43,690 bases of DNA, taken from the NCBI RefSeq assembly GCF_002093625.1, contig NZ_MRWD01000048.1, positions 1 to 43,690 on the forward strand, in the 5' to 3' direction. Below are positions 17,637-26,909 of the stretch, piece after piece. The stretch is from Rouxiella silvae (GTDB lineage: Bacteria; Pseudomonadota; Gammaproteobacteria; Enterobacterales; Enterobacteriaceae). How positions within the stretch are numbered: position 1 is the first letter of the stretch; the number at the start of each line of letters is the position of its first letter. Under the pieces are notes generated by a model. That model did not search any database and was not told where the DNA came from. It saw nothing but the letters and a program-made list of their open reading frames with translations. The position numbers and the translations under genes are program-made.

Positions 17637-18617
17637 ATGTCTGAACTAAAATTTGCTACACGTTTGAACTCATTTGCCTCTGGGGCACACCTTTACTGGC
17701 CAGGTCAGCAGGGCAAACCGTCTGTGTTACAAATGATTGAACGTGCTTCGACGGTTGAAGGATTAACTCACCTGGATCTAAATTATCCACAACACATCAC
17801 GACTGACATTCCTGCACTGCGCAAAAGAATTGAAGACGTTGGCCTGGCGGTCAACGGCATGCAAATGCGCTGGGATGCGCCAGAGTTTAAAATTGGTGCC
17901 TTCACCAATCCCAACCCTGAAATTCGCCGCAAGGCCATTGAGCTGACCAAGCGCGGCATCGACGCCGGCCGTGAGTTTGGCTCAACCCTGATGACCCTGT
18001 GGATGGGGCAAGACGGCTTTGACTACTGCTTCCAGGCGGACTACAAAAAAATCTGGAACGACGCGGTGAGCGCAGTGCGCGAAATCGCCGAATATGCACC
18101 GGACGTTGACATCAGCATTGAATACAAACCTAACGAACCGCGCGCCTTTGCAATCTTCCCTAACGTCACCACCTGCTTGATTGCGGTAGAGGAAGCCGGC
18201 TGTCCGAATTTGGGTATCACCCTCGATTTTGCCCACGTACTGTACGCCAACGAAATTCCTGCCTACGCCGCCGCCATGGTTTCACGCCGCTCCCGCCTTT
18301 TGGGACTTGACTGCAACGACGGCTGGGGCAAGCGTGATGATGGTCTGATGGTGGCCTCGGTGAATCCAAAAGCGACGCTTGAATTCCTGTGGCAGATGAA
18401 GCGTGACGGTTATCAGGGTGCCTACTACTTTGATACCTTCCCGGACGCCAGCGGTCTGGACCCGGTTCGTGAAGCACAGGCCAACATCGCGACCGTCAAA
18501 CGCCTGCTTAAACTGTGTGAAAAACTGGACGACAATCCGGCGCTGCACGCCGCTATCAGTCAACAAGACGCGGTAGCCTCACAGCTGATTATAAATGACA
18601 TCATGTTTGCACAATAA
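17637..18617 (+). CDS. Xylose-isomerase-like TIM-barrel sugar isomerase/epimerase
   Basis: A 326-aa TIM-barrel protein of the AP-endonuclease-2 superfamily. Likely metal ligands are E162 (SIEYKP), D197 and H200 (LDFAH) and D266 (YYFDTF). The E-to-D distance (35) and the DxxH spacing agree with bacterial RhaI-type L-rhamnose isomerases as I recall them, and the stretch LDCNDGWGKRDDGLMVASVNP is reminiscent of that group. An aldose-ketose isomerase is therefore the best guess, with epimerase as the alternative. The start is chosen at 17637 because AAAGGA (17625-17630) lies 6 bases upstream; the 75-residue extension back to 17412 is low-complexity and covers the palindrome and promoter. It heads the second sugar module. 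Confidence 0.85.
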   Translation: MSELKFATRLNSFASGAHLYWPGQQGKPSVLQMIERASTVEGLTHLDLNYPQHITTDIPALRKRIEDVGLAVNGMQMRWDAPEFKIGAFTNPNPEIRRKAIELTKRGIDAGREFGSTLMTLWMGQDGFDYCFQADYKKIWNDAVSAVREIAEYAPDVDISIEYKPNEPRAFAIFPNVTTCLIAVEEAGCPNLGITLDFAHVLYANEIPAYAAAMVSRRSRLLGLDCNDGWGKRDDGLMVASVNPKATLEFLWQMKRDGYQGAYYFDTFPDASGLDPVREAQANIATVKRLLKLCEKLDDNPALHAAISQQDAVASQLIINDIMFAQ

Positions 18618-18693
18618 GAATCCCTACAGAGGAGATGCGCAGCCTTAAGGTTGTGACACCCCCCAAATACCTCATAACAATAAAGGATAGAAC

Positions 18694-19737
18694 ATGAAAA
18701 AGTTGCTATTAATGGCAATCGCCTCAGCCCTACTCAGCACCAGCGTTTATGCCGCCGAACTGCCGCCTTTGCAGTCGGATACCGAGCCAGACCGCACCGA
18801 CTGGACACAGCTCGACGCGAAATACGGCCCGATGCCGAAACCTAACGCCAAGCTCAAAATTGGCGGTGTCTCCAAGACGCTGACTAATGAATACTGGCGC
18901 TCACTCGGCCAAGGTTATAAAAACGTGGCGGATAAGGACGGTTTCACCTTCGCCTATCAGGCTGCCGCAAACGAAGACGATCAACTAGGCCAGCTCTCCA
19001 TCGCTGAAACCCTGATTGCCGAAGGCTTTAATGGCCTGCTGGTTTCACCGCAGACCGATGCCAATCTGCAACCTGCCTATGAAGTGGCGCAAAGCAAAGG
19101 CGTTTCAGTGGTTAACGTCAACGACGCCGTGATGCCAAACGCCGCGCACTATGTGGGCAACGTGCAAAAAGACAACGGCGTACGCGTGGCACAGTGGTTC
19201 ATTCAGCACTATCCGAACGGCGGCAGCGTAGCAATTATTGAAGGTCAGCCCGGCGTATACGCCGCGGGCCAGCGTACTAAAGGGTTCCGTGAAACTATCT
19301 CGGCAAACCCTAAATTTAAAGTCGTCGCCAGCGTTCCCGCCAACTGGAGCCGCGAAAAAGCCTACGACGCGGCGTCAACCATTTTACAGCAATACCCTGA
19401 TTTGATTGGATTCTATGCCAATAATGACGGCATGGCGCTGGGCGTGGTCGAAGCGGTGCGTTCCGCCGGTAAAAGTAAGCAAACGGCGGTATTCGGTACC
19501 GACGGTATTTCCGATGCCTATGCTTCAATCAAACGCGGTGAGCTAACCGGCACTGTAGACAGCTTCCCTGTGCTGACCGGTGAAGTCGCGATGAACGTCA
19601 TGCTACGCCTCATCGACGGACAAAAGATCTCCCGCGTGGTTTCAACGCCGCAGGCCCTGATTACCCAAGACAATGCTGATGCTTTCTCGACTAAAGATAA
19701 CGAGAAGCTACGCAAACTCCTTGAGCAACAAAAATAA
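18694..19737 (+). CDS. Periplasmic sugar-binding protein (RbsB-like), second CUT2 system
   Basis: A 347-aa binding protein with a clear Sec signal (residues 1-20, cleavage after VYA). The mature part has the ribose-binding fold: KIGGVSKTLTNEYW at the first strand, LLVSPQTDANL, and FYANNDGMALGVVEA in the second lobe, all typical of RbsB-class proteins. AAAGGA precedes the ATG with good spacing. The isomerase gene ends 76 bases upstream, and the matching ATPase and permease follow. The ligand is probably the sugar handled by the isomerase and by the kinase at 23144. Confidence 0.92.
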   Translation: MKKLLLMAIASALLSTSVYAAELPPLQSDTEPDRTDWTQLDAKYGPMPKPNAKLKIGGVSKTLTNEYWRSLGQGYKNVADKDGFTFAYQAAANEDDQLGQLSIAETLIAEGFNGLLVSPQTDANLQPAYEVAQSKGVSVVNVNDAVMPNAAHYVGNVQKDNGVRVAQWFIQHYPNGGSVAIIEGQPGVYAAGQRTKGFRETISANPKFKVVASVPANWSREKAYDAASTILQQYPDLIGFYANNDGMALGVVEAVRSAGKSKQTAVFGTDGISDAYASIKRGELTGTVDSFPVLTGEVAMNVMLRLIDGQKISRVVSTPQALITQDNADAFSTKDNEKLRKLLEQQK

Positions 19738-19757
19738 TTAAAAGCAGCGGAGAGGAT

Positions 19758-21260
19758 ATGGAAAATTATCGTTTAAGTATGCAGGGAATGACCAAAATTT
19801 ACGGTAGCGTCGCGGCCATTGAAGGGGTGAATTTTTCGGTCGTACCGGGAGAAGTTCACGCACTGATCGGCGAAAACGGCGCGGGTAAATCGACCCTGCT
19901 CAATATCCTGTCCGGCGTTCGCGAAGCCAATGCCGGGGAAATCATGGTTGATGGCAATGTCATCAAGATGAAAAATCCGCTGTCTGCACGCCAGGCCGGT
20001 ATCGCAATGATTCATCAGGAGTTGCAGCATGTCCCTGAACTCTCCGTTGCTCAGAATATGTTTTTGGGTCGCCCGATAACGCAATACAAAGGGCTGTTTG
20101 TTAACAAAAAAGCGCAGCTCGAACGCGCAAAAACTATCCTGAAACAGCTGGATCCGTCGATCAACCCCGACGAACCCATCAAGAACTTGAAAGTTGCCCA
20201 GCAGCAGATCGTCGAAATCGCTCGCGCATTGCTCGATGACGCAAAAATTATCGCCATGGACGAACCGACTTCTAGCCTGACACCCACCGAGTTTGACCGT
20301 CTGGCGGAGCTGATTGCAGATCTCAAATCGATGAAAGTATCGATCGTTTACGTATCGCACAAGATGAACGAGATCTTCAGGATCTGCGATCGCGCCACAA
20401 TTATGCGCGACGGCAGGCAGGTGGGCGTAGTGAATATCAGAGACGAAACCGAAGAGTCTATCGTGTCGAAGATGATCGGCCGTAAGCTTGAAAAAGTACA
20501 GCATCAGTCGTTTATGACCGATAAACAGATCCTCAAAGTCGAAGATCTCGGCCGTGGGAAAGACGTTTTACCCGCCAGCTTTAGCGTCCAGGCGGGTGAA
20601 GTCCTCGGCATTGCTGGCCTGGTAGGTTCAGGGCGCACCGAGTTATTGAAGCTGATTGCTGGAATAGATCATAAAACCAGCGGTTCCGTTTATGTCAACG
20701 GCGAACAAATTCACAAGCTCAACGTGTCAAACGCGATTAAAGCCGGTATCGGACTCGTACCGGAAGACCGAAAAAAAGAGGGCATCATTAAACAGCGTTC
20801 AGTGGCCGTCAATATGGCACTGCCTAAAATGCATAATTACACCCGTAACGGTTTTATTAAAAAATCGAAGCTGGCTGATGCCGCGATGCAGGTGATGTCA
20901 GATTTAAAACTTCGTCCGCTGGATATTGAGAAGCACATTGGTTTATTAAGCGGAGGGAATCAGCAAAAAGTGATTATCGGTCGCTGGGTCGCAGCGGATA
21001 CTAAAGTTTTCCTCTTTGACGAACCAACGCGCGGAATTGATATCGGTGCCAAATCGGAAATTTATAACCTGATTGAAAAATTAGCTAAAGAAGGTAAAGC
21101 CGTGGTGGTCGTATCGTCAGAGATGCAGGAAATTATGCGTATTTCTGACCGCGTATTAGTCATGCGACAGGGAAAAATCGCAGCGGAATTAACAGGTGAC
21201 GATATTAGCGAAGAAAATATCGCGCAATACGCTATCAATGAAGCTTTTAATAAAAAATAA
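19758..21260 (+). CDS. CUT2-type sugar ABC transporter ATPase (RbsA-like), second system
   Basis: A 500-aa double ATPase, standard length for RbsA/MglA. First half: Walker A GENGAGKST (38-46), signature LKVAQQQIVEIARAL, Walker B IIAMDEPTSSL, H-loop YVSHKMNE. Second half: family-typical degenerate Walker A (GLVGSGRTE), signature LSGGNQQK and a normal Walker B, FLFDEPTRGIDIG. This contrasts with the altered second Walker B of the neighbouring transporter. It starts 20 bases after the binding-protein gene with GGAGAGG upstream. Confidence 0.95.
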   Translation: MENYRLSMQGMTKIYGSVAAIEGVNFSVVPGEVHALIGENGAGKSTLLNILSGVREANAGEIMVDGNVIKMKNPLSARQAGIAMIHQELQHVPELSVAQNMFLGRPITQYKGLFVNKKAQLERAKTILKQLDPSINPDEPIKNLKVAQQQIVEIARALLDDAKIIAMDEPTSSLTPTEFDRLAELIADLKSMKVSIVYVSHKMNEIFRICDRATIMRDGRQVGVVNIRDETEESIVSKMIGRKLEKVQHQSFMTDKQILKVEDLGRGKDVLPASFSVQAGEVLGIAGLVGSGRTELLKLIAGIDHKTSGSVYVNGEQIHKLNVSNAIKAGIGLVPEDRKKEGIIKQRSVAVNMALPKMHNYTRNGFIKKSKLADAAMQVMSDLKLRPLDIEKHIGLLSGGNQQKVIIGRWVAADTKVFLFDEPTRGIDIGAKSEIYNLIEKLAKEGKAVVVVSSEMQEIMRISDRVLVMRQGKIAAELTGDDISEENIAQYAINEAFNKK

Positions 21261-21313
21261 CCCTGCAACTCTCTGCAAAATCCAGCAGATTGAGACCGAC
21301 AAGAGGCTGAAAA

Positions 21314-22285
21314 ATGAATACTCAAGGAAAAACCATGCCTGCTTTACGCACTTCGACGTTATTTAAATTTAACCTTCGAGACACAGGCACGCTGATTGGA
21401 TTATTAATTATCGTTTGTACCTTCTCGGCGTTGTCGCCGGTATTTTTTACCGTGCCCAACCTGCTGAATATTTTACAACAGTCGTCATTAAATGCTGCTA
21501 TTGCACTCGGCATGACGCTGGTGATTATCTCCGGCGGCATTGACCTTTCTGTAGGCTCAACCGCGGCGCTGTCGGCGATTTTCGGGGCCACGCTCATGGT
21601 TGCAGGCGTGCCCGTTCCGCTGGCGATTTTAGGCACGCTAGGCATCGGTGCGCTGTGCGGTTTATTCAGCGGCGTCTTGGTGGCCTATGCCGGTTTACAG
21701 CCGTTTATTGTGACCCTGGGTGCACTGTCGCTGTTTCGCGCGCTGGCGTTGATTACTACCGGCGGCAGCCCGATTTTCGGTATTCCGCTGGCGTTTCGCA
21801 GTGTCATTACCGGCACAGTGTTCGGCATCCCTTGCCCAATTTTGATTGTGGTAGTCATTGCAATATGTGCTTGGATTTTAATGAATAAAACACCACTGGG
21901 TGAATATATTTTGGCTGTAGGGGGCAATGAAGAAGCCGCGCGCGTTGCTGGCGTTCCGGTCAAAAGAACCAAAGTCACGGTATACGTTATCTCCGGCGTG
22001 CTGGCCGCGTTGGCATCGCTCATCCTCATCGCCCGCCTCGGCGCAGCGGAGCCTACCATGGGTAATCTGTGGGAACTGGACGCTATTGCCGCCGCCGCCA
22101 TTGGGGGCACATCCTTGATGGGCGGGAAAGGCAGCATTATCGGCACTATTATTGGCGCGATTATTCTAGGCTCACTGCGCACCGGCTTAACACTAATGAA
22201 TATACAGGCCTTTTATCAATTGCTTGCCACTGGGCTCATCATTATTATAGCCATGCTGATTGACCGGGCGACACGAGGTAAGTAA
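21314..22285 (+). CDS. CUT2-type sugar ABC transporter permease (RbsC-like), second system
   Basis: A 323-aa permease, the same size as E. coli RbsC. About ten hydrophobic helices are seen, with ISGGIDLSVGS in the region conserved across RbsC proteins and the coupling loop ILAVGGNEEAARVAGV. GAGG precedes the ATG. Its stop codon overlaps the start of the RpiR gene by one base (TAATG at 22283-22287), showing tight translational coupling between transporter and regulator. Confidence 0.95.
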   Translation: MNTQGKTMPALRTSTLFKFNLRDTGTLIGLLIIVCTFSALSPVFFTVPNLLNILQQSSLNAAIALGMTLVIISGGIDLSVGSTAALSAIFGATLMVAGVPVPLAILGTLGIGALCGLFSGVLVAYAGLQPFIVTLGALSLFRALALITTGGSPIFGIPLAFRSVITGTVFGIPCPILIVVVIAICAWILMNKTPLGEYILAVGGNEEAARVAGVPVKRTKVTVYVISGVLAALASLILIARLGAAEPTMGNLWELDAIAAAAIGGTSLMGGKGSIIGTIIGAIILGSLRTGLTLMNIQAFYQLLATGLIIIIAMLIDRATRGK

Positions 22286-23142
22286 TGAAACAAGATCCGC
22301 GAGCCATAGGTGCTCATATCAGAATGAGGTTGCCACAACTCACTCCATTAGAAAGAAAAGTAGTCGACTCAATGACGTCCAAAAATGATTTGTCCGAACA
22401 GACGTCATTAAAAGAGGTGGCATTGGAAAATGCCGTTTCGGAGGCAATGATTGTTAAGCTGGCAAAAAAATTAGACTTCTCAGGATTCAGAGAATTCAGG
22501 ACCAGCCTGATTTACTACAATAATTCTGATGTAGCTAGTCTGCATTCTGAAATTGGGCCTAATGATTCGTCGGAAGAATTACTTGAAAAGGTTTTTCGCA
22601 CCTCGATTCAGGCAATAGAAGAAACGAAAACCATTTTAGACATTTCCGAATTTAATCGGGCAGCAGATATTCTTTTTAAAGCCAGACATATCGATTTATA
22701 TGGCGTAGGCGGTTCTTCGTCAGTGGCGCGCGACCTGTCACACAAACTGCTTAAAATCGGTATTAAAGCCATGGTTCATGATGATGCCCATATGATGATG
22801 ATGTCGGCGGCTATTTTAAGCGACGACGACGTGGTAATAGCAATAAGCCATTCGGGAATGACCAGAACGGTAATTGACCCAATAAGACTCGCCGCTAAAA
22901 ATGGGGCAAAGGTGATTGCAATTACTAACTATGCGGGTTCGGCTTTAGCCAAAGATGCACACATAGTCCTTAATTCCACCTCACAGGGTTCACATTTATT
23001 AGGGGAAAACGCCGCGGCGCGCATCGCCCAACTCAATATATTGGATGCGCTGTTCGTGGCTATTGCCAAAAAAGACCTGAAGAAAGCTGCGCTAAATTTA
23101 AATAAGACACAACAAGCCGTTAAAAACTTAAGAGAATACTAA
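22285..23142 (+). CDS. RpiR-family regulator (HTH plus SIS domain)
   Basis: A 285-aa sugar-phosphate-sensing regulator: HTH_6 DNA-binding domain at about 1-80 and a SIS domain at about 125-255, with the phosphosugar-binding segments YGVGGSSSVARD and AISHSGMTRTV. In this family a phosphorylated intermediate of the pathway usually acts as effector. It lies between the transporter and kinase genes, overlapping the permease by one base and leaving one base before the kinase. It probably controls the second module from the 17321-17636 region. Confidence 0.93.
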   Translation: MKQDPRAIGAHIRMRLPQLTPLERKVVDSMTSKNDLSEQTSLKEVALENAVSEAMIVKLAKKLDFSGFREFRTSLIYYNNSDVASLHSEIGPNDSSEELLEKVFRTSIQAIEETKTILDISEFNRAADILFKARHIDLYGVGGSSSVARDLSHKLLKIGIKAMVHDDAHMMMMSAAILSDDDVVIAISHSGMTRTVIDPIRLAAKNGAKVIAITNYAGSALAKDAHIVLNSTSQGSHLLGENAAARIAQLNILDALFVAIAKKDLKKAALNLNKTQQAVKNLREY

Positions 23143-23143
23143 T

Positions 23144-24004
23144 ATGAGTAAGCTCCTCGTTGTCGGTAGTCTGCATTACGATATTATGGTGGACGCGCAT
23201 CACCGCCCCGAGAAAGGGGAAACGGTCATCGGCACTGGATGTTCATACAAGTTTGGCGGTAAAGGCGGAAATCAGGCAGTTTCTGCCGCACAGGCAGGGG
23301 CCAACGTCGGATTTTTAGGCGCGGTTGGCAATGATGCCCACGGCCAATGGCTGCTCGATGTTTTGCAAAAAAACCACGTCGATGTTCAGCACGTCGAAAT
23401 TATCAATGGCAGCGTATCAGGCATGAGCGTTGCCATAACCGACGCCGAGGGCGATTACGGTGCGGTGGTTATCTCAAATGCCAACACTAAAATTAATGCG
23501 CAACAGTTTAGCGACAGCGCGCTGTGGTCCGGCGTTGGCCTGCTGTTGCTGCAAAACGAGTTGCCGGAAGAGATCAATCTTCGTGCCGCTGTCGAAGCTA
23601 AAAAACGCGGCATAAATGTGTGTATCAACGCCGCACCGGCCAAAGTTCTTTCAGCCGAACTGCAAAAACATATCGACATGTTGGTGGTCAATGCGGTCGA
23701 AGCCAGAGACATGTCCGGCATCGCTGTTAACAGCCTGCACCAAGCCTCAGAGGCCGCTCAAGTGCTGAATAAAACCTATCCCGTCGTAGTGGTGACCGCC
23801 GGTGAACTGGGTGTAGCCTACTGCAACGCCGAAGGTCAGTCTCAGGCCATCGAAGCAGAGAAAATCGAGTTAGTAAGTACTCACGGGGCGGGTGACTGCT
23901 TTATGGGAATGCTGTGTGCATCAATGCTGCTGGGCGAGCCGTTGGACTCCTCGGTGGTGAAAGCGAATAAAGCCGCCGCGCTGCACGTATCACGCAGAGC
24001 GTAA
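23144..24004 (+). CDS. PfkB-family sugar kinase (ribokinase-like)
   Basis: A 286-aa ribokinase-like enzyme that phosphorylates a sugar with ATP. Both family signatures are present: the glycine-rich FGGKGGNQA (37-45) and HGAGDCFMG with catalytic base D251. The N-terminus (VVGSLHYDIMV) matches the substrate-binding start of the family. It is about 20 residues shorter than E. coli ribokinase at the C-terminal end but keeps the catalytic core. It starts one base after the RpiR stop. Given the upstream isomerase, it probably phosphorylates the ketose or aldose product; ribose itself cannot be excluded. Confidence 0.92.
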   Translation: MSKLLVVGSLHYDIMVDAHHRPEKGETVIGTGCSYKFGGKGGNQAVSAAQAGANVGFLGAVGNDAHGQWLLDVLQKNHVDVQHVEIINGSVSGMSVAITDAEGDYGAVVISNANTKINAQQFSDSALWSGVGLLLLQNELPEEINLRAAVEAKKRGINVCINAAPAKVLSAELQKHIDMLVVNAVEARDMSGIAVNSLHQASEAAQVLNKTYPVVVVTAGELGVAYCNAEGQSQAIEAEKIELVSTHGAGDCFMGMLCASMLLGEPLDSSVVKANKAAALHVSRRA

Positions 24005-24015
24005 AGACAATGAAA

Positions 24016-24045
24016 CTTCCCCCTGCAATCATGCACAGGGGAAAT
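24016..24045. terminator. Possible bidirectional terminator between kinase and FAH genes
   Basis: TTCCCCCTG (24017-24025) pairs with CAGGGGAA (24036-24043) with one bulged C and a ten-base loop, between two convergent genes. The T-run is poor on both strands, so this is tentative. Confidence 0.4.
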
Positions 24046-24071
24046 CTCATCATGTCTGGGGTTATAGCGAA

Positions 24072-24932
24072 CTATAGGGTTTGTGCGACAGCTTGAGCGA
24101 CGATTTGGTTGGTCAAGGTGCCAATTCCGCCGATTTTTACTTCTATCACATCGCCACTTTTCATAAACAGAGGTGGCGTTCTTTTCTTACCTACGCCGCC
24201 TGGCGAACCGGTAATAATAACGTCGCCCGGTGATAACGGACTGAAGCGAGAGATATATTCGATGATGTCAGCAACCGAGTGAATCATATTGCCGGTGGTA
24301 TCGTTTTGTACGCGCATACCGTTCAGGAAAGTTTCGATGGGCAGTGCCTGAGGGTCGCTAATTTCGTCACTTGTTACTAGCCACGGACCAAAACCCCCGG
24401 TCTGTCTCCAGTTTTTCCCCGCCGTGAACCAGGTGTGCTGCATATCACGCACCGTCGCGTCCATAAAGCAGCTGTAGCCCGCGATATAATCCAGTGCCTG
24501 TTCCTTCTTCACTTCGCTGGCGTAGCGGCCAATAACCACGGCCAGTTCGCCTTCATAATCAAACTCATCGCTAGAAGCCGGTTTGATAAGGTTGTCTTTA
24601 TGGGCGCTAAAGGTATCCGGAAAACGAATAAACAAGGTCGGCGCGTTGTTATTTTCTTCGAACTCTTTGCGCTTATCTGAATAATTCATACCCACGCAGA
24701 AAATCTTTCCTGGTGTTTCAATAACCGGTAGAAAAACAATATCTTCAATAAGGTAATCGACGGGAGAAGCCGCCAATTGATGCAGCTTGTCTAATGCATT
24801 GTCATTTAATAGAGACTGAAGCGTTAAATACTGGTCGGAGAATCTTTTTCCCGCATCAATAACGCCATGTTCAGTAACAATACCATAAGATTTCTGGTCG
24901 GACTGTGGGCGATAAAAACTGGCTAATTTCAT
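24072..24932 (-). CDS. Fumarylacetoacetate hydrolase (FAH) family protein
   Basis: A 286-aa member of the FAH superfamily, which hydrolyses, hydrates or decarboxylates 2-oxo or 2,4-dioxo acids with a divalent metal. Metal ligands can be placed as E127 and E129 in FDYEGELAVVIG and D158 in CFMDATVRDMQ, followed by the conserved GGFGPWLVTSDE loop. The N-terminal domain (1-70) is the type seen in ureidoglycolate lyase-like and 2,4-diketo-3-deoxy-sugar-acid hydrolases. AAGGAA lies 6 bases upstream of the ATG. It converges on the sugar module. With the lactonase at 16416 it suggests an oxidative sugar-acid branch, but the exact reaction is unknown. Confidence 0.88.
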   Translation of the reverse strand: MKLASFYRPQSDQKSYGIVTEHGVIDAGKRFSDQYLTLQSLLNDNALDKLHQLAASPVDYLIEDIVFLPVIETPGKIFCVGMNYSDKRKEFEENNNAPTLFIRFPDTFSAHKDNLIKPASSDEFDYEGELAVVIGRYASEVKKEQALDYIAGYSCFMDATVRDMQHTWFTAGKNWRQTGGFGPWLVTSDEISDPQALPIETFLNGMRVQNDTTGNMIHSVADIIEYISRFSPLSPGDVIITGSPGGVGKKRTPPLFMKSGDVIEVKIGGIGTLTNQIVAQAVAQTL

Positions 24933-25241
24933 AGAATTCCTTAGATCAACAACATAGACCGCAACGGTGACGCCTGCTGTCTATTGGATCTTTTATTTAG
25001 CTAAAATGGCCACCTGGCTGGCGTTTAAACAACAAGATGGCAACCGAGCAAAATGCTACAGCACATCAAGTGGCTGTAATTTTGTCACAGAGCTAAACAT
25101 AATGCACAGTCAAACTGAAGATTGGCAGCAGATTATTAGCGAAATTAATGAGCAAATCCTCTTTTTCTTTAACAACTATTTCAGAACCCACCAGAATAAT
25201 TAATACAGGTATGAAATTATTTATTTTCATACCTGTGACAG
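24933..25241. other. 309-base gap between FAH and DUF4091 genes
   Basis: No gene is confidently supported. A plus-strand frame runs from 24967 (GTG) to 25203, with an inner ATG at 25099 that would give a 33-residue acidic, aromatic peptide. Neither start has a good ribosome-binding site. The strong hairpin at 25205-25236 closes the region. The FAH gene promoter should lie near 24935-25000. Confidence 0.4.
25205..25236 (-). terminator. 12-bp perfect hairpin after the DUF4091 hydrolase gene
   Basis: ACAGGTATGAAA (25205-25216) pairs perfectly with TTTCATACCTGT (25225-25236) around an AT-only 8-base loop. It sits 5 bases beyond the stop of the minus-strand hydrolase gene. The minus strand continues as ATTAATTATT rather than a clean T-run, so it may act as a terminator or as a 3'-end stabiliser. 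Confidence 0.55.
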
Positions 25242-26909
25242 TCAAACGCAGGCCAGCATTATCTGCCGGTTGACCCGCTCTCTCAGCGTCAGTAAAAACT
25301 CGGCCTGGCGCGGATACTGCTTAAAAGTAATGCGCATCCCGGCCAGGTTATCGATTAACCCTTCAACCTCTTCACGGCTAGTCAATGTTTCGAGTAGCTG
25401 CAACGCGCGCAGGTCCTGCAGCGCCTCGCGCAACACCAGTAAACGCAGCGACTCAATCGGCTCATAATCTTCACCCGGATAGACAACAAAAAGATCGCCA
25501 GATGGAAAAGCCCCCTGCCCGTCGGTGATGGCGAAAGGATCGAGGTGTTCCAACGAATGTCCGCTGTTATAAAAGTTGAATCCCCAGTGTAAAAAACCGC
25601 TTATCGAATAAAGATAAAGCTGTACGCCTAAAATTCGGTTGCGATAAGACGGCATGGCAAAGAATCGGTTAGCCACCGCCAGTTTCTGAACGCAGCAGTA
25701 ATAGGTCCATAAATTGGGCACCTGATTGCTCAAAAACGGTTCGATATGGTCACTGGCGGTGACCGGATTTTCTACCAGCCCTTGTTGATAAAATTCATAG
25801 TCAGACAGCGCATCTAGCACCGGAAAACCGGCGATCAGTGGGCGGATAAGGTTATTGGCGCGACGATAGGCATCAATATCTGCCATTTTTGGCTCATCGG
25901 AGACGTGGAACCAGGTGTTTTTTTCAAGCCCTTTATGTCGCAGGAAATCACAAAGTGTGGGCAAAAAAGCGTGCAGAAAATCGCGATATTCGGCACCGTG
26001 GGCATCCGTGTGCCAGCCGAATACGGGGTGCAGTTCCCCCTCTTTTTCGATTAAAATTTTGGGTGCGTGATGCGCCCCCCACTGGGTAAAGAGATGAGAA
26101 ATTTCAAAGGTCGTGATCCCCAACTGCTGGCACAGCGAAACCCACCTTTCAAGCCTATTGAAATCAAAATGATAGACTCCACCAGCATCCTGCTTGACCC
26201 CCACCAGCTGCACGGTGGTGCGCTCGCCGCCGAGTGCCGTGTCCAGCGGCGGCGTGAAAACCGGCGTGAGGATCATATTGACGCCATTTTTTACCGCGCA
26301 GCGAACAAAATTTTCGACCGTGCGCCACCAAACCTCACTAAACACCTCGGTGTGATAAACATCAGCCAGACAGTCGGCGTGCAACCATTCGGTATGAAGC
26401 AGCTTTTGTGGCGGTAAAGCACAAAGCAAAATTTCAATTTCCACCGCCTTTTCTGCCAAAACCTGCTCAGTGGCCACGTCAATAACCCGCAAGTTAATGC
26501 TGAATGTTCCGCCAGGCAGGCTTTCTTTTGCGGGCATCAGCGTTAACCACAGGCTGCCGTAATAGTTACCGTTCACAAAGAAAGTATTATTCTTCAGTGG
26601 CATTAGCGGGTCAGGAAATAATCCTGGCTCAGTGGTGAGATAATCGTCATCAGTCGTTGTATAACAAGGAAAAAGGCTGGGAACATGACGAACCTGGCGC
26701 ACTTGAATATATTCAGACAGCGGGCCATCAAGCTCATAACGCAATTGTCTGCGTGGTTCATCATCTTCTTGTTGTAAGCAATAGACACACTGAAAAGAGA
26801 GGCTTTCATTTCTTAACAATGAAAGTTTATTAATGGTATTAAACACCGGCAATGATTTTTGATGAAATATTTTTTCCAAGCTATGAGTGAACGACAGTGA
26901 CAGCAGCAT
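25242..26909 (-). CDS. DUF4091 / GH123-like glycoside hydrolase
   Basis: A 555-aa protein with an N-terminal beta-sandwich region (about 1-165), a TIM-barrel core and a C-terminal DUF4091-like part. FHVSDEP carries an adjacent Asp-Glu pair (D338-E339), matching the catalytic pair of family GH123 beta-N-acetylgalactosaminidases, where substrate-assisted catalysis uses Asp and Glu side by side. No signal peptide is evident, so it is probably cytoplasmic and acts on imported glycosides. It diverges from the transporter operon at 27396, which leads into galactosamine-pathway genes, supporting GalNAc-glycoside cleavage. The Shine-Dalgarno is poor. Assignment to GH123 rather than to another DUF4091 group is inferred. 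Confidence 0.8.
   Translation of the reverse strand: MLLSLSFTHSLEKIFHQKSLPVFNTINKLSLLRNESLSFQCVYCLQQEDDEPRRQLRYELDGPLSEYIQVRQVRHVPSLFPCYTTTDDDYLTTEPGLFPDPLMPLKNNTFFVNGNYYGSLWLTLMPAKESLPGGTFSINLRVIDVATEQVLAEKAVEIEILLCALPPQKLLHTEWLHADCLADVYHTEVFSEVWWRTVENFVRCAVKNGVNMILTPVFTPPLDTALGGERTTVQLVGVKQDAGGVYHFDFNRLERWVSLCQQLGITTFEISHLFTQWGAHHAPKILIEKEGELHPVFGWHTDAHGAEYRDFLHAFLPTLCDFLRHKGLEKNTWFHVSDEPKMADIDAYRRANNLIRPLIAGFPVLDALSDYEFYQQGLVENPVTASDHIEPFLSNQVPNLWTYYCCVQKLAVANRFFAMPSYRNRILGVQLYLYSISGFLHWGFNFYNSGHSLEHLDPFAITDGQGAFPSGDLFVVYPGEDYEPIESLRLLVLREALQDLRALQLLETLTSREEVEGLIDNLAGMRITFKQYPRQAEFLLTLRERVNRQIMLACV

Noticed and set aside
19773-20504. Long minus-strand open frame (243 codons) antisense to the RbsA-like gene
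   Set aside because: It contains no known motif and overlaps the intact nucleotide-binding domain of the ATPase gene on the other strand.
24967-25203. Small plus-strand frame (78 codons, inner ATG giving 33 residues)
   Set aside because: It starts with GTG without a ribosome-binding site, has no recognisable product and its first half looks like non-coding sequence; the 33-residue version cannot be excluded but is unsupported.
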